From JAWKNZ01 sp041391425 (GTDB lineage Bacteria > Bdellovibrionota_B > Oligoflexia > Oligoflexales > JAWKNZ01): 64,000 nt of DNA. How positions within the stretch are numbered: position 1 is the stretch's first letter; each line of letters starts with the position of its first letter. The stretch covers positions 186,001 through 250,000 of the forward strand of contig JAWKNZ010000003.1 in assembly GCA_041391425.1 (NCBI GenBank), given 5' to 3'. The translations under genes were made by a program, and so were the position numbers. The notes below the pieces were generated by a model. It was not told the DNA's origin and did no database searches. It saw only the letters and a program-made list of their open reading frames with translations. Shown piece by piece: positions 1 to 8,281 of this stretch.

Positions 1-516
1 GGAGCTTCTTTATTTATAGTGACGATACCAACAGTTGCCCACCCCTAACCACAAGCCAATGACTACTGTTTTTAAAATAAATTTTGATTTCTTTGATCAG
101 AGATATTTTGCTTGTATTTAAAATAAGCTCGTTCATGCTAGAAAGGTAGTGTGGTTTTTATGATCTTGAGGATTGATTCTACACTATTTACCAAAAAATC
201 ATGGTAAGTTTTTAGATGGTTGCAGATCCTATATAGGCGATAAATATTTCTGGTTTGTATGGTGACGCTCGAATTATTGTCTTTTTTTCGAATGATATTA
301 GTGCTTTATGACGTATATGCTAGCCACTCTGTTTTTTGTGGGTACTAGATTTCTTCCTGCTCTAGGAGTTGTCGAGATTTTTATCCTGATTTTTGGTAAG
401 TGGTGTTAATGTATTCTCACTATATTGTTGTTTTTGGACATATGCATTCATTGTAAGGCTTACTTTTTTAGTCGCTTGTTTTGCTAATTGCTAATTTGCT
501 TATATAGGAGGCTGAG
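1..516. other. Gene-free left edge
   Basis: No convincing reading frame, RNA gene or repeat is visible here. The stretch is AT-rich with frequent stops in all frames. It ends in a purine-rich AGGAGGCTGAG just before the ATG at 517, a strong ribosome binding site for the broken msrB gene, so a promoter for that gene presumably lies in its last 100 bases. I could not pick out one -35/-10 pair with confidence. Confidence 0.5.
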
Positions 517-1220
517 ATGAAATTTCGATCTGCTATTTTTTGGCTTTTGTTCATTGATATTATTAGTGCAAAAATAGTAATAGCTAAAAATGGAACTTTT
601 TTACGTGCGGAAGCGAAAGATTACGATAAGAAGCTATCTGATAGGCTGGATACCAAGGTACATAGGGAAAGCGCATCTGATATGTGTTGCCAAGATAAGG
701 ATAGTTTTTCCATAAAGCAGGGTAATGAGCGTTTGAGCCTGGCAGCTTCTAAGGATACAAAATCTTTGAATAGGAGAAAGTTTGTGAAACCAACAGATGA
801 AGAACTTAAGAAAAAATTGACATCTCTCCAATATAAAGTAACGCAAAAGGATGGTACTGAACCAGCTTTTAAAAATGAATATTGGGACAATAAAAAGAGG
901 GTATTTATGTGGACGTTGTTAGCGGCGAACCGCTATTTAGTTCTACAACAAAGTATGACTCTGGAACCGGCTGGCCTAGTTTTTTTCAGCCAATAGCATC
1001 CGAAAGTATCATTGAGCGTGAAGATAGGGGCTTATTTAGGGTGAGGACTGAGGTTCGTAGTAAATTAGCAGACTCTCATTTGGGTCATGTATTTAAGGAT
1101 GGCCCAAAACCAACTGGACTTAGGTATTGTATTAACTCTGCAGCTTTACGCTTTATATCTGTAGAAGATTTGGAGAAAGAAGGTTTAGGTGAGTATAAAC
1201 ACCTTTTCCAGAAGCCTTAG
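517..1220 (+). pseudogene. msrB: Peptide-methionine (R)-S-oxide reductase MsrB, frameshifted
   Basis: MsrB reduces methionine-R-sulfoxide. The first part (517-996 frame) has a signal-peptide-like N-terminus (about 23 residues), a long spacer, and the MsrB start with YKVTQ, GTEPAF and YWDNKK. The family sequence then continues in another frame from about 897: VDVVSGEPLF, GTGWPSF, and RYCINSAAL with the catalytic Cys. The two frames join exactly if one A is added to the A5 run at 892-896, so a 1-nt deletion in a homopolymer has split the gene. As written, translation leaves the family after NKK and ends at 996, before the active-site Cys, so the product would be dead. The zinc-binding CxxC pairs of some MsrBs are absent. 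The signal peptide suggests a periplasmic enzyme. Strong Shine-Dalgarno (AGGAGG) at 517. A sequencing error in the A run is the main alternative. Confidence 0.85.
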
Positions 1221-1417
1221 TCTGAGGCATGAATTGTTGGGAGATGATAAAGCGACAAAAATGGAGATTGTGTCTATGTTGAAAATGCCTTGCCACTATA
1301 ATATTAGACGTAGTTAAATTAAATTTTTCCGAAGTGCTTTGATTGTCTTGCTATGTGGTTAGGAAATTCTGTATTTTTTGAGTGTAATTGTAATAGAGAC
1401 CCTTCACTACGTTCAGG

Positions 1418-1521
1418 GTGACGAGTTTGTTGTTCCCGTAATGGTGACGAGTTTGTTGTTCCCGTAATGGTGACGAGTTTGTTGTTCCCGTAATGGTGAC
1501 GAGTTTGTTGTTCCCGTAATG
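1418..1521. repeat. 26-bp tandem repeat, four perfect copies
   Basis: Four head-to-tail copies of a 26-bp unit beginning GTGACGAGTTTGTTGTTCC start at 1418, 1444, 1470 and 1496. The unit flows directly into the 60-bp array that follows, and the two share the core GTTTGTTGTTC. The DNA just before (about 1396-1420) resembles one end of the GTCAT...CTGAG repeat family in opposite orientation. The array is open on both strands, but the frames look like simple repeat translation rather than a protein. Confidence 0.9.
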
Positions 1522-1845
1522 GTGGCAGTTTGTTGTTCTCGTCATGCTGAGCGTGGAAGCATCTCTATTTATGCGGTGGTTTGTTCTCGTCATGCTGAGC
1601 GTGAGCGCTCTCTATTTTGCCAATTGCGGTGGTTTGTTGTCTTTGCTGAGCGTAGGAAGCATTCTATTTGCCAATTGCGGTGGTTTGTTGTTCTCGTCAT
1701 GCTGAGCGTGAGCGAAGCATCTCTATTTTGCCAATTGCGGTGGTTTGTTGTTCTCGTCATGCTGAGCGTGAGCGAAGCATCTCTATTTTGCCAATTGCGG
1801 TGGTTTGTTGCTCCCGTCATGCTGAGCGTGAGCGAAGCATCTCTT
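1522..1845. repeat. 60-bp tandem repeat array carrying CGTCATGCTGAGCG motifs
   Basis: About six head-to-tail units, the last three nearly identical with a 60-bp period (compare 1681-1740 with 1741-1800). Earlier units are diverged and shortened. Each unit contains GGTGGTTTGTTGTTCTCGTC followed by ATGCTGAGCGTGAGCGAAGC. This motif belongs to the same loose family as the palindrome at 56080-56149, which has CGTCATCCTGAG. The pattern looks like slippage or unequal-crossover amplification of a small dispersed repeat. It is not a CRISPR: there are no unique spacers. Confidence 0.9.
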
Positions 1846-2068
1846 GTATATTGAAAGAATATAATTGGCAATACGATCATGGTTATATATTGAACTATTT
1901 GCAAGAGTCGAGAGTTCTGTTAGATTTACTCTCATTTAGATCTAAATTAGATAGTGCAGAGTCCACCTGATTGAATACAGTGGAACTTCGGATTAGGTTA
2001 TAGTAAATTTTGTAGAAATAGAATTTTTTTGTAGATGGTCGGATCCAATGGATAAGGATTTGTGGTGT

Positions 2069-2815
2069 ATGATTTATTATTTTAGATTGCCCTTTAAGAA
2101 AATATCTTCTTTATTTTTAGCGTTTTTGCTCTTGCCGTTTTATGCGTGTACGCTCTCAAAGAGATTGGATACAAAATTAGCGTCGTCATCTTCTAATTGC
2201 TCTAGTAGTGTCTTGAGTGGCAACATAACGTTACCTAAAGAGGAGCTAGAGCTTTTGAGGGCTTATTTGACTATTGATGTTCAAAAAGGCGCTGAATCTA
2301 TTAAGAACATTTTACTGCATATAAAGAAGGTTCAAGATGAAGGTAAGCCTGAGTGGGAACGTAATGGCAATGCTTATATATTGCATTTATCAGACGGTAA
2401 AGCTCGAATATTAGAAGAATATGGTACAAATGCTGGTAAGACGACAGAGTTTAAATTAGATCTTTTTGCTCAAGCTGTTGAAGATTGGAAAACTTGTGTA
2501 TTGACTTGTGAGCAAAAAGTGTTGTTTTTGAATAGTTCAATACCGCAGAAGCACAAAGAACTACTTAGAGCTTATTTGAGTTGGGATATTCAAAGAAGCC
2601 CTGCATGGATCAAGGAGTTGTCTGAGAAAATTGTTGAAGTTAAAAGTGGGGATTTAGCTTCGTGGGAGAGGCCAGGAAATGCGTTTCTTTTGACTGTACA
2701 GCCATATAGTGTTTTGATCGTGCCTGATAATGCTGAGGATGATAAAGCTCAGATTGATATGGATATTTTTGAGCAAGGATTGAAAGATTGGCAGTCCTGT
2801 GTTTTACACCCATAG
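2069..2815 (+). CDS. Lipoprotein with two tandem YacL/UPF0231-like repeats
   Basis: A 248-residue protein starting at ATG 2069, preceded by AAGGA. An upstream in-frame ATG at 2048 has no good ribosome site. A hydrophobic signal ends in FYAC, a weak lipobox, so outer-membrane or periplasmic lipoprotein is likely. The mature part holds two copies of an ~85-residue unit, each with a helix (ELLRAYL), a WER.GNA.xL segment and an acidic stretch ending F.Q.L.DW..CV. The W-x-R-x-G-x-x-Y/F-x-L pattern recalls E. coli YacL (UPF0231), a small protein of unknown function. The YacL link is my recognition and not proven; the internal duplication is plain. Each repeat ends in a Cys. Confidence 0.7.
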   Translation: MIYYFRLPFKKISSLFLAFLLLPFYACTLSKRLDTKLASSSSNCSSSVLSGNITLPKEELELLRAYLTIDVQKGAESIKNILLHIKKVQDEGKPEWERNGNAYILHLSDGKARILEEYGTNAGKTTEFKLDLFAQAVEDWKTCVLTCEQKVLFLNSSIPQKHKELLRAYLSWDIQRSPAWIKELSEKIVEVKSGDLASWERPGNAFLLTVQPYSVLIVPDNAEDDKAQIDMDIFEQGLKDWQSCVLHP

Positions 2816-2953
2816 TTATTACCAAGAAAAATTTATTGGACAAAGGCCTAAAGTTGTTTTGGTTCTTTTAACAAAAGGCTTAGAAGCTTTTGGTATATAG
2901 GTGCATTGGGTAGTTTTTTGTTTTATGTATAGTATAAGGAATCAGCTTGCTCT

Positions 2954-3424
2954 ATGCCAAACTTCATGCAAGATGTTTCAAGTTTGTTTACTGCTCAGCT
3001 TTTTTTAGCAGCCTTTTGCGGCATGGCTTTCGGCTTAGAGAGGCAGTTGCGGGGAAAGCCCTTTGGGGTGAGAACTTGTATTCTCATTTGTGTAGGTACT
3101 ATGCTATTTGTTTCTTTAGGAGGCGGTTTTTCTGGAGAGGGGGTTGATTCGAGTCGGGTTTTAGGACAAGTGATTACTGGGATCGGCTTTATTGGTGCCG
3201 GTGCAATTCTTTCTAGAAATGGACATGTTAAGGGCATTACATCTGCCGCGGTTGTTTGGTTGATTGCTGGTGTTGGTGCCTCTATTGGCTTGGGACGGTT
3301 TGGCACTGCGATTGTAACGACTGCCTTTGGTGTAACGACTCTATTTCTTTGTCAAAAGATCGAGAAGGGTTTCAAGTCTATGCAACGTGGTGTGCATAAG
3401 CAGGAAATAGAAGCTGATGAATAG
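2954..3424 (+). CDS. MgtC/SapB-family inner-membrane protein
   Basis: A 156-residue protein with about four transmembrane segments and the family signatures FGLERQLRGKP near the N-terminus, TGIGFIGAGAIL in the middle and a WLIAGVGASIGLG helix. This matches the membrane domain of MgtC/SapB proteins. The C-terminal cytoplasmic ACT-like domain of Salmonella MgtC is missing, as in the shorter SapB/YhiD type. Family roles include Mg-limitation and acid adaptation and, in pathogens, survival in phagocytes; here the role is unknown. The stop overlaps the next gene by 8 nt, so the two are probably co-translated. Confidence 0.9.
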   Translation: MPNFMQDVSSLFTAQLFLAAFCGMAFGLERQLRGKPFGVRTCILICVGTMLFVSLGGGFSGEGVDSSRVLGQVITGIGFIGAGAILSRNGHVKGITSAAVVWLIAGVGASIGLGRFGTAIVTTAFGVTTLFLCQKIEKGFKSMQRGVHKQEIEADE

Positions 3425-4169
3425 AGTGTTGAAAATCGGCAGTTGGTGCTGTCGTTTTTTAAGTAAGTATCTATTGAAGTATCTAGGGGCTGAGTGTTCA
3501 AGCTGTGCACCCCCAACACATTCTTTTGAGTTGTTAGAAAAGACGGTACGGCCGTTTGATGTCATACTTGTAGAAGGCAAGCAAAGGTATAGTGCGGCAA
3601 TAAAATATTTAACCCAGTCTAATTGGTCTCATGCTGCAGTATACATAGGCGATGGAGTTATCATCGAAGCTGAGGTAGATTCGGGGGTAATCAAATCTCC
3701 TTTGAATAAGTATCGAGGCTATCACACCCGCATATGCAGGCCGATTTCTATTACTGCGGATGATCAAATAATTTTATTGGATTTTTTAAAGAGTCAAATT
3801 GGCTATCAATATGATCTAAAGAATATTTTTGATCTTGCCAGATATTTGCTTCCTACCCCTCCGGTCCCAATCTCGATGCGAAGGAAATTGCTTTATTTTG
3901 GGTCAGGAGACCCTACAAAAGCAATTTGCTCATCTATGGTGGCTATGGCTTTTCAGAAGATCAACTATCCCATTTTACCAACGACGCAAGTATCTAATAA
4001 TATTTCTTATTTAAGGCCTAGGCATTACAGTTTATTCACTCCTAGTGATTTTGACCGTTCCCCTTATTTTGCTGTAATAAAGCCTACAATTGAAAACTAT
4101 TTTAATTATAGGGAGTTGCATTGGGAGTCTGAATTAAAGCAGCTATCTCAGCTAGATTATATCACCTGA
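3417..4169 (+). CDS. YiiX/NlpC-P60-like permuted papain-fold protein
   Basis: A 250-residue protein with the circularly permuted NlpC/P60 (YiiX/LRAT-like) arrangement. A conserved RPFDVILVEG strand is followed by SNWSHAAVYIGDG with the catalytic His, then a GVIKSPL loop and a late CSSMVAMAFQKI helix carrying the candidate nucleophile Cys. Members of this superfamily hydrolyse amide or thioester bonds or act on lipids; the substrate here cannot be read from sequence. The N-terminus is Cys-rich without a clear signal peptide. It overlaps mgtC by 8 nt, implying coupled translation. Confidence 0.75.
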   Translation: MNRVLKIGSWCCRFLSKYLLKYLGAECSSCAPPTHSFELLEKTVRPFDVILVEGKQRYSAAIKYLTQSNWSHAAVYIGDGVIIEAEVDSGVIKSPLNKYRGYHTRICRPISITADDQIILLDFLKSQIGYQYDLKNIFDLARYLLPTPPVPISMRRKLLYFGSGDPTKAICSSMVAMAFQKINYPILPTTQVSNNISYLRPRHYSLFTPSDFDRSPYFAVIKPTIENYFNYRELHWESELKQLSQLDYIT

Positions 4170-4379
4170 TGGATGTCCTAAGTGCCTTTATTGCACTTGT
4201 TAGAGAGTTCTTTAAATAAGGCCAGCTGGCACTTTGAAGTGTAGCAATTTATTTAGGCAGAATATCTATTGCTCAGTTGAAACAGCCTATCCCCTATGTT
4301 AGTACCCATTACTGAATTCATCTGTTTCTAGATTTGGTGTTTTTATATGTTATCACAAGTGCATAGGGGGTAGGTGTAT

Positions 4380-5458
4380 ATGAGATGGTTGGTCTTTATA
4401 TTTATTGCTTTTGACTGTGGAATTGTGAAGCAAAATCATTACGTCTTATAAAAGATATTAACTTTGCTACCGGAACAATTTTTTCTGGGACAGAGATAGG
4501 TGGCCTATCAGGACTATCTTATGATCCACATCGGAAGCAACTTAAGGTCATCTCTGATGATCGTGGTGGTCGCGGTAACGAGAGTATATATGCACCTAGG
4601 ATTTATACTTTTGAGCTTAAAATCAATGAAAGCAAGTTTAGCCAAAATATAGAATTAAGACCAATTGCAGTCACTAATCTTAAAATGGATTCTAAGAATT
4701 TATTTTTTCCTATGTTCTTAGACCCTGAGGGTATAGCGGTGCGAAAAGACGGTTCTTTTATTATCTCATCTGAAGGTTATGTGCCTTTTTTACCCCCTGG
4801 AATTTTGGTTTTTGATGACAATGCAGTTTTTATTAGCCACCTTCCCATTCCTTCTTATTATCTTTCGTTAAAGCTTGATGAACATCAGGAACAGGGAGTT
4901 CAGTTTAACTCCGCATTTGAGTCTTTGGATATTTCCCCTGATGAAGATCAATAGCTGGTAGGCACTGAGTATTCTTTAAAACAGGATGAAGAACTTATTG
5001 AGCGTACTGGCCTATCTTTTAGCCGTCTTTTGCTCTATCAAAAAAAAGAAGGTGATTTTATTCCAGCACGGGAATACCTCTATCCATTAGATGCTGGTGG
5101 ATTGGTTGATATTTTATATCAGACACCGACGAAATTTTTAGCTGTTGAGAGGGGCTATAATGTCGTTACTGGAAAAAATAAGATTCATGTCTATGAGTCA
5201 GATTTGGCTTTAGCGACAGATGTATTAGGGAGAAGTAAAATTGTAAGTTTAGAAGGGATTGAAATGATAAAAAAGAGCTTATTATTAGATTTAAAGGATG
5301 TTGTAGCTCAAATGAACCCTCCTAAATTAGATAATATTGAAGGGATTACCTTAGGACCTAAATTAGCTAATGGCCATGATACCTTGATTTTAGTAAGCGA
5401 TAACAATTTTAATGAGAATCAACGTACGTTGTTTTTATTTTTCGAAATTGTTCCATAG
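4380..5458 (+). pseudogene. Phytase-like/esterase-like beta-propeller lipoprotein, two lesions
   Basis: Matches the secreted phytase-like (PF13449) family: GLSGLSYDP, LDPEGIAVRKDGSFIISSEG, SAFESLDISPDED, NIEGITLGPKL and TLILVSDNNF. Two lesions are visible. ATG 4380 opens a short signal-peptide frame (MRWLVFIFIAFDCG, lipobox-like Cys) that stops near 4449, while the mature domain continues in another frame from about 4440. Within the domain there is an in-frame TAG at 4952-4954 where SPDEDQ is followed by LVGTEYS. Related proteins usually have a bulky residue there, so TGG to TAG is likely. The frame is otherwise open to 5458. The product would be a secreted propeller-like esterase or phosphatase; in its present state it is probably inactive. 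Confidence 0.8.
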
Positions 5459-5531
5459 AAATCGGGCATCTTTGCTTTTAGTTGCTGATATATATCGGTG
5501 TGTGGATAAATGAAGATTCAATTGTTCATAT

Positions 5532-5553
5532 TGTCTGATAGGTTTGACTCCTT
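5532..5553 (+). repeat. Remnant end of the GAGYAAAACCTAT element family
   Basis: The segment CTGATAGGTTTGACTCCTTA resembles the right ends of the elements at 9901-10009, 55951-56240 and 56611-56685. No matching left arm is visible between here and 5459, so this is at most a decayed copy. It lies in the gap upstream of purT. Confidence 0.4.
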
Positions 5554-5590
5554 AATAAATGGATTATAATTAATTTTTAGGATTAGGCTA

Positions 5591-6748
5591 ATGGAAAAAA
5601 TAATGCTTTTAGGTGCGGGGGAATTAGGAAAAGAAGTTACGATAGCGGCCAAAAGACTAGGAAAGGTGGTTATTGCTGTTGATCGTTATGAAAATGCTCC
5701 TGCAATGCAGTTAGCAGACTTTTCAGAAGTTATTGATATGCTAGATGGCGATGCCTTGGCTGCAATAGTAGAAAAACACCAGCCTAGCTATATTGTCCCG
5801 GAGGTTGAAGCTATCCGTACTGAAAAATTAGCAGAGTTTGAACGCTCTGGAATTTGTGTGGTGCCTACAGCTGAAGCTACATTTTTGACTATGAATAGGG
5901 ACGCAATTCGAGATTTGGCTGCAAAAGACCTAGGTATTCGCACAGCTCGTTATGCTTATGCTGATTCTTTCGAAGGTTTTGAAAAGGCGTGCCAGGATAT
6001 CGGATTTCCAGCTGTTGTCAAACCTGTGATGTCTTCTTCTGGGAAGGGGCAATCAACTGTGAACTCTATCGAAGATATAGTTTCTGCTTGGGACGTTGCT
6101 TGTTCAGGAATGCGTGGTGATAAAAAACGAATTATCGTTGAAGAATTTATCCGTTTTGAATCAGAAATTACCTTATGAACGGTAAAGCAAAAGAACGGCC
6201 CAACTCTTTTTCTTAATCCGATAGGTCATAGGCAAGAACGAGGGGATTATCAAGAAAGTTGGATACCAGCAAATATTGATAAAGCACGGTTGGATGAAGC
6301 AAAGGAGATGTCGAAGAAGGTGACAGACCGTTTGGGAGGAGCTGGGATTTTTGGCGTTGAATTCTTTATAACTAAGGATGAAACTATATTTTCTGAGCTG
6401 TCACCAAGGCCTCATGATACTGGAATGGTTACATTAATTGGGCAAAATTTGTCTGAATTCGAACTGCATGTTCGGGCAGTGCTTGGATTACCTATTCCTA
6501 GGATTGAGTATTACGGTCATGCAGCCTCTGCTGTTATATTGGCTGATAGAGCAATGGAAAATCCAGAATTTAAGGGATTAGAAAAGGCTTTAGCTATTGG
6601 GCGCACAGATGTTAGAATATTTGGAAAGCCATCAGCTCACAAGTTTCGGCGTATGGGGGTGGCTTTAGCTGTTGCTGGAAGTGAAGAAGAAGCTCGGGCC
6701 AACGCAAAGAGTGCGGCGGCAAGTATTGAGATTATGTCTGAATCCTAA
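5591..6748 (+). pseudogene. purT: Formate-dependent GAR transformylase PurT with in-frame TGA
   Basis: PurT makes formyl-GAR from GAR, formate and ATP, the folate-independent version of purine step 3. The frame gives 385 codons (E. coli 392). It has the N-terminal LLGAGELGKE nucleotide-binding loop, the ATP-grasp core (PAVVKPVMSSSGKGQS) and the C-terminal SELSPRPHDTGMVTL and HAASAVILA motifs. It is broken only by TGA at 6176-6178. The context FESEITL-stop-TVKQKNGP aligns with E. coli FEITLLTVSAVDG, so a Leu codon TTA has become TGA. The frame before and after the stop is the same and well conserved, which suggests a recent loss. Translation would stop in the ATP-grasp domain, so the product should be inactive unless the stop is read through. 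PurN elsewhere could replace it. Confidence 0.9.
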
Positions 6749-6846
6749 GGAGCTTTCGTTGCAACAGAATTTGAGGCACTTTTTTTCCTGAAAATGAGGT
6801 AGAAATTGTGCATCTCAAGGAGCTTCTATGAAAAGGGGGTATCGTT

Positions 6847-7428
6847 GTGCAGAAAGATACGCAAGAGATTTCGCTAGCGGATACAGACCTTGAGTTGCAA
6901 AATCCAACGACACGAAAAAGTGATTTATATAGGGTGCTGGTAATTATATTTTTGCTGGCAACTCTTGCACTGTCTTTGAAATATTTCACACCATCTGAAG
7001 AAGCACCTAATGATGCATTTCAGGCGCAAGTTTTTTATTCTTTAATTAGAGAAAATGTGACAGAGCCTTTAAAAAGCACAATGATCTTACAAGAAGCCGA
7101 TAAAATTGAAATTAAGGTGTCAGCGAATCATTCTGCTTTGGCATGGTTTGGACTCTATGCTGAGGATGGTAGTCGGATTAGCAGTGAAGAGGATATAGCC
7201 AATAGTATAATATCGATTGGTCAGGATGGTTCAGAAGTTTTTACAGATAATATCACACTTAAGGCAACCAATAGGCATGAGGTTGTAGTTATTCTTGTTT
7301 GCAAGAGGGTTGCTTTGGAAGGGCATTATCCTAGTAGCTCACTACTATTGGATTGGTTTGATGGAGTGATGAACCGCGATATCAGTTTTATGGATGGGTG
7401 TGTGGGAAGTCGGTCGAAGTTACGTTAG
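6847..7428 (+). CDS. Hypothetical single-pass membrane protein
   Basis: A 193-residue protein starting at GTG 6847 behind an AAGGGGG ribosome site. About 28 charged cytoplasmic residues are followed by one transmembrane helix (VLVIIFLLATLALSL) and an extracytoplasmic domain of roughly 145 residues with beta-rich character and two Cys in the last third. I do not recognise a family. It sits between purT and a lipoprotein gene on the same strand with short gaps, so co-transcription with the lipoprotein is possible. Confidence 0.65.
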   Translation: MQKDTQEISLADTDLELQNPTTRKSDLYRVLVIIFLLATLALSLKYFTPSEEAPNDAFQAQVFYSLIRENVTEPLKSTMILQEADKIEIKVSANHSALAWFGLYAEDGSRISSEEDIANSIISIGQDGSEVFTDNITLKATNRHEVVVILVCKRVALEGHYPSSSLLLDWFDGVMNRDISFMDGCVGSRSKLR

Positions 7429-7524
7429 TTTAGGTTTCTATTAAAGGGAGCGAAATTTATTATGTTGGATATGCCTCCTCTGATAGTTTTTTAGCTCTCG
7501 TTTATCTCTATAGGAAGTGTGTCT

Positions 7525-8151
7525 ATGAGTATATTTATTCGGCCAGCAGTTGTTTATATGGTATTGCTATTTTTAGGTTACTCTTGCAAGTCACAAGAAA
7601 ATGCGAAAGATAGCGGGAAAGTGTCTTTCTTGGGAAAATTTTTCAGTTCCGATAATAGTACGGTTTACCAGCTAGGTGTCAGCATTGACAAAGATGGTGA
7701 GGGGAATAGCTTTGTCCAAGTGAACTATAATATTTCGTTTAATGAAGAGAATGAAGAACTTTTTGTTCTCATGAATTATCAATCGAATGCTGCTTCGGAG
7801 GGAGGTGCTGATTCTGATAGAATGAATGATGTCATATCGATGGCGCACATCCTTTGCTCTAAGCAAACCTCAATACCAAATGGCTATTCTTATTTTACTT
7901 ACCATCTGTCTAATCTTGGCGAAAATCATGCCTCAACTATGGTTAATTCGACGTTAATGTCAGGTGAAATTTCTAAAAATACTATTGCATCTTTGAGCCC
8001 GTGGATTGAAGGGGAGGTCTGTTCACCTGATTTTAGAAAAAGCAATGAAAGCCGAGATCTTAGTAAGATGGAACGCTTTACCATTGGAAACTATGTTTTT
8101 GATAATGATTTTGAAAAGAAAAATCTAAAAATTACTTCGGAATCTTCCTAG
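7525..8151 (+). CDS. Hypothetical lipoprotein
   Basis: A 208-residue protein. ATG 7525 is preferred because AGGAAG lies 8 nt upstream; the alternative GTG at 7519 is too close to that site. A signal peptide ends in the lipobox LGYSC, so the protein should be lipidated. The mature part is Ser- and Asn-rich with no family I can name, and has two further Cys. The gene ends in an AT-rich gap before convergently transcribed genes. Confidence 0.65.
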   Translation: MSIFIRPAVVYMVLLFLGYSCKSQENAKDSGKVSFLGKFFSSDNSTVYQLGVSIDKDGEGNSFVQVNYNISFNEENEELFVLMNYQSNAASEGGADSDRMNDVISMAHILCSKQTSIPNGYSYFTYHLSNLGENHASTMVNSTLMSGEISKNTIASLSPWIEGEVCSPDFRKSNESRDLSKMERFTIGNYVFDNDFEKKNLKITSESS

Positions 8152-8281
8152 TTAGTTTTTATTGATTTTTTTGAATTTTCCTACATCGAATTCTAAAAAA
8201 TGAATAAAAACTAGTTATCTATGGGCGTGAACTTAATAGCTTTGTTTTTTATATTCTCTTTTATACTCAATAGATTGAATA

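Noticed and set aside
517..1220. Programmed frameshifting in msrB
   Set aside because: The run is only five A with no known slippery heptamer or downstream structure, and other nearby genes are broken in similar ways, so decay or sequencing error is simpler.
1418..1845. CRISPR array or a repeat-containing coding sequence
   Set aside because: The units abut with no unique spacers and no cas genes are nearby. Long frames exist on both strands only because the unit lacks stops in those phases; they have no ribosome sites and low-complexity translations.
4952..6178. Stop codon reassignment (TAG and TGA read as amino acids)
   Set aside because: Intact genes nearby end in TGA (folE) and TAG (lepB) at family-appropriate positions, so both codons are real stops here. 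Broken genes also show frameshifts, which reassignment would not explain.
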